Assembly: GCA_029817715.1 (NCBI GenBank)
Contig: JARUPY010000248.1
Location: 1,550,001 to 1,614,000 of the forward strand
From: Melastoma dodecandrum
Taxonomy: Eukaryota; Streptophyta; Magnoliopsida; Myrtales; Melastomataceae
Direction of reading: 5' to 3'
Length of the DNA stretch: 64,000 nucleotides
A program made the translations under genes and the position numbers. Within the stretch, counting starts at the first letter, position 1, and each line of letters begins with the position of its first letter. This document shows, piece by piece, positions 23,423-34,965 of the stretch. The notes beneath the pieces are model-generated. The model searched no databases and had not been told where the DNA came from. It was given only the letters and a program-made list of their open reading frames with translations.

Positions 23423-25971
23423 GAATCCACCATTTTTACTCTGCACATGTGGACCGAAACTCAGTTATTACTAAATACTGTGATGATGAATCATCATTAT
23501 CATTCCCTTCCACCGAAATCAACTCATGTACCGAAAGTTATTTACCTGCAGCGACAGTATAACATTTACAGCATCAAACAGACGTTCTGTTTCAATCATC
23601 TCACCCACTTGATGAGCAGGCAATTGTGACAACAACAACACCACCTAAAACATCACGACGAGACCTCTCCATTAATATACATTCATCACAGAAGTTATCC
23701 ATTATTTGTTCCAACAACAACCTTTATTCCTTCTGCTGTGCAATCTGAGACCTGCCATCCTTAATGTCCATGCCCCTTTCGAAATGTGTCTATACATATC
23801 CTTAAAGTTGTCAGACGGATCCTCTTGAACTTGTGAGGCTTTGACAAAATCGTGGGACTTTCTTAAGGTTGATGCGTATTCTTCGTTGAGATCTGCCGAC
23901 AAGATTGCTTGTACGGCGAGGGCCACATCCCAGAGTTGACTGCCTAAAGCCTGGTAGGAAAAAGAAACGATTATCTAGTCAATTCTATCATATTTGATGC
24001 CGTTGGGGTGTATGCAGTTTCTTTTTCTCACTTGCATCTTCATCCCGTCCTCAGCAATCCAGTAGTAATCTGGGATCCGGGCAAGATGAAGTTTGTATGC
24101 TTCAGAATTGGCATCTTCCACCCAACAGGCTAGCAGAGATAGTACCTACAATAATTTCTTGTACTATTCAATCAACTATCATACTTATATTTATTTTAAG
24201 CTCATAGAGCAGTTGATCTAGATTGTGGTTATACTCAGCACCTTTTCCACGGCTCCGATGCACAAATATCTGCTATTCCGGTCTTCATAATGGATGTGAT
24301 CAATTTCTATCTTAAGCGCCTTTTCTCTTTGTATCGAGAAAGGCCAGCACGTAACCAATGGCTCGACAACATTATGAAGGAATCCCCAAAGCATGTCTTG
24401 CACCATTGGATGCGGGTAGTAATTGTCCTCCTGAAAGTTGCACACTCCGTATCGGTTGTCATATATGCACTTGAAATTCATACAAGGTTTGAAAAAACTA
24501 GTTTTCACGCGACAAAGCACCTTAGCTACAGTGTTCCTCACTCTGTTCCAGTTTATTTCACCATAGTTTTCATTATAAAGCTCTCGCCTTAACTCGAGGA
24601 CCAAGTCGGTGATCGGTCCGACGAATCTTTTACCGTATAAGTACAACATGGGCAAGTAGGTCAGTCGGCAATAGCACCAAAATTTTCCTGCGAAATTTTC
24701 AATTTCTCTCAGTTGTTTGCACCAGATAGACAATCTAAGTCAAGAACTGTGATTGGTCCAACGGCTAACCTGGATGGATCGGAAATTTCTGGGAGAGCAG
24801 CCAAATTTCTGGAGGAATTGGATTGCATCCGTGCCATTCGTATACACCAAGTACCTGTGACATGGATTGCGTTGAGAAACTCAAGTTTGAGGATCAAAGA
24901 AGTGATCGCTTAGTTTTAGTTAATCATAAGCAAATAAGTTTCGTTACGGATAACCAAAATTTGCCCCAAGAGGGCATGGCGACGATGCCGCCATGATTGA
25001 GGATCCATTCCCTCCCCTTAGTCAAGGACCCATCCTTGTCATTGTCGGGGCCTTCTCCCAGCAACCTCAAAGCGATGTAGCTCAGCGCGGAGCCAAACAT
25101 CGTGCTGTGTCCCTCGATGTGGAATCCCCACCCTCCATCTTCATTCTGCGAGACTAACAGCCCCGATCATTGGTAAAGTTAATGGTTCATAATGAACTTA
25201 AAAGGTACAATTTGAATCGGCCTGCCTGATGGTTGTAGATATATCGCTTGGTCTCCTTCTTGTGCTCCGAGGTGAAGATAGAGTCAAGCGCACCCGTGAT
25301 ATACAGCGCCATGATCTGCGCAACGAAACTCGTGAGGCATCGACTCGTTATTGTTGGATGCTGTTCTTTCGATGTAGAAGAACAAGAACTAAAAATGACC
25401 AGTGGAAGGAAGAGGAACAGCGGCCCGGCATTGTCTGTAGGCCAGTGGCCGTCATGAGCCTGGAGGGACGAGTAGAAGCCGATCGCCCTCCTCAGCGTGG
25501 CAGTCACCGCTTCCTCGGTCACCTCCTCGTCATCTTTGATCTTGACAGCCATGGGGATCAGCCGGATGGGATTCTCCTTCCTCAACTGTGGGACATACAA
25601 TCGACATAATTATAATTTCTTCTTTTTAATTTCGGTAACGTTTGTTCAGTGCTCAATCGAGCTACAAGCAACATTATCAATTTAATGTTTTGCTGAGGCT
25701 AAGCAATTAGAGATTGTTATTTGTTTCCAAAGAGGATGGAGTGGTTTAGGGGGTGGGTGGGGCCATCCCATGCCTGTGTTCTCATGAGGAGATCCGAGCT
25801 CTGCCTGAACCGGAAGCGGTTCTCGGTGAACTCTCGTCGGACCTTCTCGACCTCCTCCCGCTCCTCCGGGGTGGTGCCTGCATCGGGATCGAACTCCCAG
25901 TGCTGCCTCCCTACATGATTGTTGACGCTCGTTAGCAACGGACCGCCCTCCGCAACCTTCAACCTCCACAT
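23423..25971 (-). pseudogene. OSC pseudogene, 5' half (exons 1-10 and start of exon 11)
   Basis: This part is well preserved. Exon 1 encodes 66 residues ending LLMRTQ. Exon 4 carries the [11 protein letters not shown] and GKFWLS stretches, exon 6 FWCYCR and [11 protein letters not shown], exon 7 [12 protein letters not shown], and exon 8 ACWVED and [12 protein letters not shown]. Exon 9 (23950-23722) reads to SKGAWTL; then about 14 bp expected from the family are absent at 23,761, so GWQVSDCTAEGIK (DCTAE at 23745-23731) lies in another frame. Exon 10 (23644-23546) encodes ERLFDAVNVILSLQ. Exon 11 starts at 23,440 with SKNGGFP and is cut by the retrotransposon. The introns after exons 1 and 3 would begin with GC rather than GT. 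Confidence 0.92.
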
Positions 25972-27755
25972 CCTGCACAGCCAAAACTCATTCATACGGA
26001 CAATTAAAAAACGAGATGATCGATTTCTCATAACTTTCTAAAACATTATACCACAAGTTTTGTTGAATGGAAACACGATGATGCTAGCTAGTACCTTCGG
26101 TCCTTTGTTATTTGGTGCGTGTAGGCGACTCCAACACGTTGATCTACCACGACTTGTATAGTTGCTAACTATGCGTGAGAGAACAATGTTACAAAACAAC
26201 ACCTCCCGTTACGAGGTTTCCCCGGTTTCGAAAATATTTCGTGAACTACGATAATTAGGTTCAAAATTTGTCAAAAAATACCCGTAAATCAGAGTTAAAA
26301 AACATCGATCATGTTTTTTAAAAAATTCGAATTTACAAATTCCGATTTTCTTAATGTAAGTATAATCGGTATTTTTGTGTTTTTCATTTAAGGGCGACGG
26401 AGTCGATTTTGACAAATTCAATCCCCTCGTAAAATTGGATTTATAAAGACCGACTTCAAGTTTTCGAAGTTACCAAATCGGTCGGTGTTTTCAAATTTGT
26501 TTAACGAATTTTAAAACGTGAAACATTTTTCCGACTAACTTCAAATTATAAGAGAGCTCTTACTTGTCCCTGGGTTCCTTGATTTATTTAGAATAATCGA
26601 GGGTAGGTAGAAATTCCGACGAGGTGAGATTTTTCCGAGTCGTGAGTGAGTTTATGATGGATGAGATAGATAGATAGGTAGGACAACCCCCCTCCCAACC
26701 CTCCCAAACTCACTATAGACAGGGATCCCTTTAGCATCATTCCTTCCACAAGGTCTCGTTTTAAGCTTAGGAGTCTAAGGTCGAAGGTCCTCAACAAAAG
26801 ACACCTATCCCCGCTTAATCGTTCTCTAGAAGAATACCCTGTAGATTTGGGAGGGGAGTTGATTTAACTAGAGGTCGGTAGATTTTTCTGATGGTTAGAA
26901 TTGCCCCCGATGACTAGGTAAGAGGTTTTTACCCGGCCAAATGGGTGGTAAGAAGAAGGTAGGTAGGATAGGTGTCATATCCTGTACCATTTCTTCGCAC
27001 AGGCCTCGACAACAAATATCCTTTGGAACCAAGTCATCGAATGATCAAAAGAGTCGAGGAGGAGAGTACAGTTCTTTCCTCATCTTAGAGTAGTACTCTC
27101 TCCTCTTCTTAAATTCTAAGTCTCGTCCTTCGATAGTTTGGAGTCACACGGCTGATTCAAGAAAATAGTTCTAGAGATCGTGACTAGACATTTGCCATAA
27201 GAGCAAGTTGTTTACGGTTGAAGTTACGTCGAGGAATCGGAAATCGAGACTATAGCCGGTACGAGTCACGGACCAAAATATGATTTGTAAGTCTGAGTTT
27301 GGAATTATGAAATCTAATGCCGTGAGGATGATGAAGAAATTAAATAACCAAAATTTTAACAAATGAATTGTATGCATCGAGTGCTACTATCTTCGAGGGA
27401 AGTAGATCTTTCAAACATCCTGCAACATCGAGAGGATAAGAGGACAGCCGGCCTTGGTACAAAGGACAGCAGCTTGCAACGGTACGAAGGGGGAAAACTC
27501 ATCCATAACATCCTGAGGCTGCGGCCCTGCTCCTGCAAATTTGATTCTCTCGAACAGCCTCCTGCGAACCGCTAGCCCATGGCCGCTCTTTGGGAGATCC
27601 TCCATGACAACCTGCAGATGGGGATTCGCAGGGAGGAAGGACCATGCCTCTACAGGGGAGGCAGAGGAGGATTCCTGCCGGCCCTTTCGATTCGGCCTTT
27701 TTCTAGGTCTGGAGGACCATGCACGCAAGTCTCGCTGCGGGAACCAAACACCCGG
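25972..27755. other. Upstream region of the OSC pseudogene; no gene recognised
   Basis: AT-rich DNA that would have held the OSC promoter. At 26,430-26,505 there is a short 'GACCGACTTC...GAAGT...AAATCGGTCGG' stretch resembling the palindromic units at 53,879-54,171. A 384-bp minus-strand ORF at 27,411-27,794 shows no family features. I see no other gene. Confidence 0.5.
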
Positions 27756-27929
27756 TGTTGAAAGGTTTGCTATATAACAAACCCAATCCCACATCGGATA
27801 GAGAAAAGAGTCCGGCCTAGTATATATAGCCTAGCGGGCTACTCCCTCTACAGCCAATTGGCTTTAGAGAGGAACCCCGCTGGGCTTGTATGCTGGACTC
27901 GGCATATGGGCGGGTTCGGTATTCTAACA
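27756..27929 (-). mobile_element. Short LTR-like element (174 bp), solo LTR or TRIM-type
   Basis: On the minus strand it starts TGTTAGAATACC and ends TTTCAACA (TG...CA). It contains a TATATATA box and the 'ATCCGATGTGGGATT' phrase common in plant LTRs. The flanks are CCCGG (27751-27755) and CCAGG (27930-27934), a likely 5-bp duplication with one change. No internal region is present. Confidence 0.6.
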
Positions 27930-27934
27930 CCAGG

Positions 27935-28357
27935 ACCATGACATTTCCCTCGTGTCGTTATTGGCATTTATTGTCATCCTAAATCGGATATATCCTTCAA
28001 CAATTGATCTGACAACAGCAGCAGGTCCCTTCTTCCATTATTGAAAACGAAACTCGTGGTTTAGACAATGATAGTTAGTTTAGTTAGTCAGTAATGAGAG
28101 ATCCTGCTACCTTAAACCTTGAGTTGAGATTGAACCGGGTGTCTGAAAAGGTAACCCCATTTAGTTTAATGAAGTCATGTGTGAACTAAAAAAATTCAAT
28201 GTACGATCACTGCTAATAGTTGTTTAGGCTCAATGTCCCCCCGCCTACATTGTCTGACGTCCGAATTAACATTCTCCTTGCTCATTTTTTTGGGCAACCT
28301 TAACTTTGTTTCTCTCTGCCCCCCATCTCATCATCCATTTTCAATATAATGATGATG
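27935..28357. other. Intergenic, nothing recognised
   Basis: Mixed-composition DNA ending in a short (GAT)n run that forms the hAT target site. No coding or RNA gene signal is seen. Confidence 0.5.
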
Positions 28358-28365
28358 ATGATGAT

Positions 28366-31300
28366 TAGGGGTATAAATGATCAGAACGGTTCGAGAACGG
28401 TTTGCAAACAGTTCGAGAAAAGCTCGAGCTTGAGCCTTAAAATTTTTATTAGAACTATTCCCGAGCCTATATGAACAAAAAATATTTAATAGTTTAGATG
28501 GTTAAAATTTTCCTACCCAACTAATAGGTAAGGGGTTCGAACCCTATTACCTTATATTTTTTTTCCGTCTTTTTCCTGCGTTCTTTTCTCCATCCGCCTA
28601 GCACGCCGATCGGCCCGATCCCATCGTCCTCCGGTCTCGTGAAGTAGAAATCCGGCCTCTCTTCTTCCAAGGTACAACACTTAACGCCACTATGATGATT
28701 CGCCTCTTTTTTCTGCGTTGGATCGTGTGTGTGACGCATCTTTTAGGGTTTTTTGTCAAGCCGATTGGAGCATCTGTATGCTCCATAACCCATAATTCCA
28801 ACATCCCCCAATTTGTATTCTCCATATCCCGCCTCTCCCCCAATGTTTTTTTTATACTCCCCTTCTTTCAGATGCCGCTTTGATCAGTGCCGTCGTTTCC
28901 CGTTTCGATGGTTTGTTTTTTTTTCCTTTTGAGCATCATTTAGTTCGTTGAAATTTTCCTGGGATTGGTGATATTTCTATTGGATTTTGGGGAGGGGGAC
29001 CCCATGATGTGTAAGCGACTTCATTCTTCTGAAGACGAAGAATTCTTTTTTAACGAACGACGAATTTAGATAATACAAGTCTGCCAAATATGAGGAGCCT
29101 AGGAAGAGGCACGGCTTAGGTACTAGTCTTAAGCAATTGCTACAGCGACTAGATGAGCACCTTGCTACAGACACCATCCCCAGTATTGGTTCTCGGTTAA
29201 TTTTCATAGCTTTTCATTTTAGACTCGTAAAATTGTTAACATCCCCCGTTGATATTTTTTTCAGATGAAATCATCACACACACAAGAATCGATTGGTCAA
29301 GCTAGTAATCCAAGTGTTGATGACACAATAGAAAGTCATGAAGTTGTTAGTGTAGATGGTGGAGAAACAACCAAGGAAGATGAAACTTGTGAATTTCAAG
29401 TAAAGAAGAAAGCAAAAACTTCCTTAGTTTGGCTGGAAATGAAAATAGTAACTGCTGCAAAAGAGGTTAAGAAAGTGGAGTGCATCTATTGTAAGATCCA
29501 CTTATCTTACAATGGTTCTGCGACTACTCACTTGAGGAGGCACTTAAATTCGTGTCAACTTAAAGCACGAAAAGGACAACAACAACAAATGTTATCGTTC
29601 AATCCTACTGGTTCTAATCCGATTTTGATGGGGCCTGCTTATATGGATGGAAAGCTTGATATGATAAAAATGAGAGAAGTCGTCGCGCATTGGATTTTAA
29701 TGCATGAACATCCATTCTCGATTGTTGAAGAAGAAGGATTCAACCTTATGCAAAAGCGTGGAATGCCTCAGTGGGAGAAGATTTCACGCAACACCATCAA
29801 GAAGGATTGTGTGCAAGTTTATGAAATTGAAAAAGAAAAATTACGGTGTTTACTGAAAGATGTGAAGATGATTAGTCTTACTACTGATATGTGGAAGTCA
29901 TCTCACCAGAGAATTGAATATATGGTGATAACAGGCCATTTTGTGGATTCTAATTGGCAACTACAGAAGAGAGTTCTTAATTTTGTTCATCTTTCACCTC
30001 CTCTTCGTGGGATTCATATTTTTGACGGGATTTACAAATGTTTAAAGGAATGGGGACTTGAGAATAAGGTATGTAATATTTTATTTTATAGTTGATTTAA
30101 ATTTTGGTTATCTTATTTATTCTAATTAAATCATATTATGCTATTGATAGGTTCTTTCAATTACAGTCGATAATGCTTCGAAGAATGATGTGGCGCTGAG
30201 AACTTTGAAGGATACTTTCTCCAGACAGAATAAGCTATTGTGTGATGGAAAGCTCTTTCATGTTCGTTGCTGTGCACACATATTGAATCTTATGGTTCAA
30301 GATGGGCTTTGTGAAATTAAAGGGATCATTGAAGATATACATGATAGTGTGGTTTTTATCAATCACAATGAAACACGATTGAAGATGTTCTCTGAGATTG
30401 TGCAACAACTACAACTACCTGACAGAAGACTTGTCATTGATTGTAAGACGAGATGGAATTCCACATATGAAATGTTGTCGAAGGCTATCAAGTTCAAAGA
30501 GGTTTTTCCACGACATGTGGAGCGGAAAACATCTTACTATTGTTGCCCAAAGGTTGAAGATTGGGCGAAAGTTGAACAAGTTTGTGAGATTTTGGGTGTT
30601 TTCAATTCCATCACCAATATTATTTCAGGTAGTGAATACCCCACTTCGAACTTATTCCTTCATGAAATTTATAGGGTGAAGATTATGTTGGATAGAAAGT
30701 TCACTGAAATCAAAGATGAGAATCATTTTCTCTTTTCGATGGTGAATAAGATGAAGGAAAAGTTTGACAAGTATTGGAGTGATTGCAATTTGTTGATGGC
30801 TATTGCAGCAATTTTAGATCCAAGATGCAAATTTAGGGTGATTGAGTTTTGTTTTCCAAGACTGTATTCAGCCAGTGAATCAAATGTCAACATTCAACTT
30901 GTCCGTGATGCTTTGTATGGTTTATATGATGATTATGTAGCTGAATATAGAAGTGAAAGTGAAGAACAATTATCGCAAAGTGGGCAAAATCCTATGATCA
31001 CTGAGTCATTATCTTCATCATCGGGTTGGTCAGAGTTTGCTCAGTTTTTTAAATCTGTAGAGACCACTCAACCTTCAAAGAGTGAGTTAGAGAACTATCT
31101 TGAGGAAGGTTGTTTTATTGGTGATACAAGTTCAAGCTTTGATGCATTAGAATGGTGGAAAGTTAATGCATCGAAGTATCGTATCTTGTCTAAAATTGCC
31201 CGTGACATTCTTGCCATTCCCATTACAAGTGTAGCATTGGAGGCAACATTTAGTGCAGGTGGAAGAGTTATTGATGCTTATCGTGCCTCGTTGTCTACAG

Positions 31301-32048
31301 AAACTGTGCAAGTCTTACTTTGTGGAAGTGACTGGTGTAGGAATTTACACAAAGTCAAGAAAAGTAACAAAGTAAAGTTCTTATTATTTCTATTATGAAA
31401 TCTCTATATTTTAGTTTTTAGTTATTGATATTAATGTAATTTTGTAGGAATCGAACCAGCCATTACAGATCACACTTCCTATTCCATGATCAAACATGGC
31501 AAATGCAAGTTACATCTTTTAGATTGGTGAGAATCGAGTACATATTTTGGAAAATAATATAATATTGGCACCGCTTATATTTTTTATTTTAATTTCCAAC
31601 TGTAGGTGTACACGTGGTGCTATTATCCTCAAGTGATGGTAATTCAAGAGGCTAGGCAACCATGACTTGTTTGCGAAATTTGAAGAAACTATGTTGGAAC
31701 ACTACTTTGATACTTGATTTTGCTTACGTTCTCATATATTGAAGATTATTAAGATTACTTGGGATTTTCATAGTTATTCAAAGATGTTATATGCTTAATC
31801 ATGCCACTTTAGTCTATTGTTATATGGCTTTATGAGGTAATTTTGAGTTTCATTTTGGTTAAGAATTGATATCGAGCTTAAAAAGTGCTCGAGCTCGAGC
31901 TCTAATCGAGCCTAGTAAGAATCAAGCCCAAAACGAGCTCGAGCTCCAAAAAAATAAACGAGCTCGAGCTCGAGCTCGAGCCTAGGAGTTCTCTGACAAG
32001 CCCGAGCCCACTACTGTTCGGGCTCGGCTCGACTCGTTTACACCCCTA
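28366..32048 (+). mobile_element. hAT transposon, apparently complete (3.7 kb)
   Basis: It is bounded by TAGGGGTATAAATGA on the left and TCGTTTACACCCCTA on the right, imperfect terminal inverted repeats. The flanking 8-bp duplication is ATGATGAT (28358-28365 and 32049-32056), the hAT length, but it lies in a GAT microsatellite and so is less decisive. Subterminal regions are rich in GAGCTCGAGC repeats, strongest at 31,880-32,040. It encodes a full-length transposase (29,265-31,398) with no stop or frameshift, so it could be autonomous. Confidence 0.9.
29265..31398 (+). CDS. hAT transposase (BED zinc finger, 683 aa)
   Basis: Two exons, 29265-30068 and 30151-31398, join in phase (AAG|GTATGT ... 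TTGATAG|GTTCTT). It binds the element ends and catalyses cut-and-paste transposition in the nucleus. A BED-type finger lies near residues 73-95 (CIYCKIHLSYN, HLRRHLNSC). The catalytic region has TTDMWKS and, after the junction, TVDNASKND, followed by CCAHILNL and the RWNSTYEML block. The C-terminal dimerisation domain is complete (LEWWKVNASKYRILSKIA, EATFSAGGRVID, WCR). An ATG a little after a TTTTTTTCAG at 29,255-29,264 suggests a 5' intron. The C-terminal tail may be extended by a further exon after 31,448. Confidence 0.92.
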
Positions 32049-32166
32049 ATGATGATGATGATAAATGAGATAAGCCCGATGTTCGGTCGACTTCATCCAT
32101 TTGGCCCTAGAGCCAAAATTGGCACCGACGATTTCTAAAAAGAAAAAAATGAGGGGTCTCGCTCAT

Positions 32167-34960
32167 TGTAATACCTCAAATCCATTTTTTATTTTTTTTA
32201 ACAAATAATTTTTCTTTCCCATAATCCTTCCAATCAGTCCAAGATTTCACGCTTTCTTTACCGGATTTATTTTCTCAGTTAATCTCCAATCAATTAACGA
32301 TTTCATGAGATATTGATTTATCTGATTCTGGGGGATAAAATCAATCGATATTTTTTCGCCTTGATTTATCTGATCCTCCAATCAGTCATTGATTTCATTC
32401 CCTAAGGAATTCTTTCCTAAAGGAGGAGGAGCAGACACACTTTAAAAAGAATCCGACACTGAGGAAGGAAGACACAGACGATTCCAAACACAGACGCTTC
32501 CACTTTCAGGCTCCACCCCTCAGAGATTCTCCAACACTCCAGACATTCGTTTTCCCTACATCCAGCGACCCCAAGGTAGGTCTAGCAATAAAAGCTTGAA
32601 GAACCCTCGCTATCAACTTAAACCCAACCAGCAGTACGGCTCTCCTTCTCCAAGCAGCCGTAAATGGCCAAAGCCCATACTTCTCCTTCTCCAGTGGCAG
32701 CAACAAGTCCCAAGCCTAGCCATACTTGTTCCTCGTCATCGACAAGTACTAAAGTCCAACTTCTCGCGGCTGCGCATTAGCACCGCGGGAAGTCGTTTTG
32801 TATTCTGATCAACTTACCTACATGTGCGGAACGAAAAGAAACGGGTAGCAGACGACGCGACCTCATCCGGCAGCGAACTTGTCTTCTCCCGGCGACTTCG
32901 GAATCGGCAGCAGCGAACCACCTCCTCCCCGACGTTCTCAGGTCCAGTGGTGGGGAACTCTCTTCCTCCCAACATCCCCTCTAGCAGCGAAATCCGACCA
33001 CGTCGTCGACGACCCCTTTCTCCCGATCCAGCGACGGAGGACCCACGACCTACCCTGACTTCGGAACAGGCAGCGGCGATCACGTCTCCCCGGCGTCTCT
33101 AAACCTCCTACCACTGCGAACCCGTCTCCCCGGCATCTACAGACCGCAGCGGCGAGCTCGCCTTCCCCAGACGTCCCAGAACCTGCAGCAACGAGCCCAC
33201 CTTCCCCGGGAGCGTCCCCAGAATCTACAGCGGCAAACCCGCCTTCCCCGGGTATCCCTAAAACCAGCGAACGACGTTCCCCTCTTCAGCCCCGATTTTC
33301 CAGCGATCGGCCACCTTCCTCCAACTCCGGTGGTAACCCCCAATTTCTGAACCGCACCAGCCTACTTCCCGATGCCTCATACCTGACGCCCTAAGCCGTT
33401 CCCTCCCGCCAGCTCCGTCCCTTAAACCGCTCCGGCCTCCTTTTCTCTAGTCGCGCCCGACCCTTGAGGATGCCTTCCTCACCATGGCCGCATTCGGAAT
33501 CTCAGATAGGTAACGATTTCATTTTTATTATTATGATTTAACCTGTGTGTGCGTGGCTTTATTATTATTATTACTAAAAATAAATAAATATAACAAAACA
33601 CCCAATTCGATCTGTGTGCGCGTGAGTGTCAAAATGAAATTTCATTTTATTCCATGCTTCGTATGAATGTTTTACTAAAATATCAATTTAAGTCCGTCAT
33701 GTTCGAGTTTAGGCACTCTTTTAATTAAAAAAAAACTATTGTTTATTTGTTATCTTTAATGAAATGCTAATAACCATTTAAGTAATAATTATTTGAGTTA
33801 TTTAAATAAACGGTTATAGGATTTGCCCATAGATTTTAAATTACATATTACTTGAATATGGCTTTTCGTATGGTTCTCGTTATCCCAAAATTTTTAGTAC
33901 AAGTTACTAATGTTTTTTTACATAAAAAATACGCAGACTTTTAATTTGACGTTGCGGATGATCGACTTCAGCAGGCCACACAATGTTACGTTGAATTTTA
34001 AGTAGTTGACATATTTTAATTAGAATTTTCTAACCACCAATTTTCGTTTATTTTGCATAAAAAATTGAATGATAACCTCGAGGGATTCGACATGACGAAA
34101 GGCTAGAGGAGGCGTGGCACAAGACAAAGAGGCGCGGTGGAAGGCTTCATTGAAGCGGCCCCCAACTGATGAAGCCTTAACCGATGACATATCATCCCAG
34201 CAGGCCTTAGGTACATGAGGGAGGTGCGGGCCTCCCCCGTTTTTTTATTTATTTCCACATGTAACGGGTCGTGGGCCCAAGTGCATAGGCCCACGATCAC
34301 CACCCTTCCCCACTCCCTTTGATCTCAATAATTGTATGTGCCTGTCCGCATGCCTTAGGCCCATAGGTTTATCATCGCATGTTGTTTGTAAAACAAATAA
34401 ACATGAGTTCGGGCCCAAAAAGCCCGAATCGGGTCCAACGCCCGTAAAATAGAGACATGAGTCCGGAGTGATGCCCGGATCGGGTCCAACGCCCGTTAAT
34501 CATAAACAAATTCTTTGGAGCAAACGCCACCTTTTCGCATGTCTAAGTGTAAGAGTCAGTAATTAAGGATCCTCGAACCATTGTTTTTTTCCGACTTAAA
34601 ACAGATTTTTATAAATAAAGTCGGTGGCGACTCCGTATAGGTTAAACAACAACAACCCTTTTTTTTACGGAGCCATTTTTGGATGAGGAACGGATGACTC
34701 GAGTCGCTCCCGATTTCTCCCGAAAGTTCCTTCTTCGGGTCATTCTCCGTCTTTCGCCCGTCGCCTCTTAGGAAAACAGAGACGGTCGGCAAGGGCCCGG
34801 GCAGGCCCAGTTAGGAACCCAGGGAGGGATCACCCAACTCCCTTCCACAGCGTCCGAAGCTCGAGTCGTGACGTCGATTGATTGGGCCTTAGGGAGCGGG
34901 CCCGGATCCTCAGGTCATTCGAACCGCATCGCGCGTGCTAGGCTGGAAGGCGCGCGTACA
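32167..34960 (+). mobile_element. Solo LTR, Ogre/Tat-related (2.8 kb)
   Basis: It starts TGTAATACC and ends CGCGCGTACA, with a perfect 5-bp duplication CTCAT on both sides (32162-32166 and 34961-34965). Its last ~850 bp match the ends of the Ogre LTRs and of the LTR at 1-2,400. There is no internal region, so it arose by recombination between two LTRs. It is a different family from the element in the OSC gene: the first 2 kb differ. Confidence 0.9.
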
Positions 34961-34965
34961 CTCAT

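Larger units (their letters stand above)
2502..25971 (-). pseudogene. Oxidosqualene cyclase pseudogene (beta-amyrin synthase type), split by an Ogre element
   Basis: The family cyclises 2,3-oxidosqualene to triterpene or sterol skeletons at the ER membrane. Exons read on the minus strand: 25971-25774, 25585-25400, 25315-25226, 25145-24948, 24854-24770, 24687-24521, 24430-24242, 24145-24032, 23950-23722, 23644-23546, 23440-23423 continuing at 3579-3541, 3436-3390, 3287-2966, about 2875-2710, and 2612 to the end. All junctions keep phase except at lesions. Hallmarks are the start [12 protein letters not shown] repeats (QAHDGHW, QNPDGSW), FWCYCR and DCTAE. Trp in WCYCR is typical of beta-amyrin synthases; lupeol synthases usually have Leu. 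Lesions: a 14-bp deletion frameshift just before DCTAE, the Ogre insertion, a QW-repeat Trp to Arg change, TAG at 2825-2827, a 1-bp frameshift near 2,757, and TAA at 2526-2528. The beta-amyrin product is inferred from one motif. Confidence 0.93.

Noticed and set aside
27411..27794. 127-codon minus-strand ORF
   Set aside because: No conserved motif; its start lies within the short LTR-like element, which argues against a gene.
31880..32040. GAGCTCGAGC run considered as an independent satellite
   Set aside because: It lies inside the hAT right end and is best explained as subterminal transposase-binding repeats.
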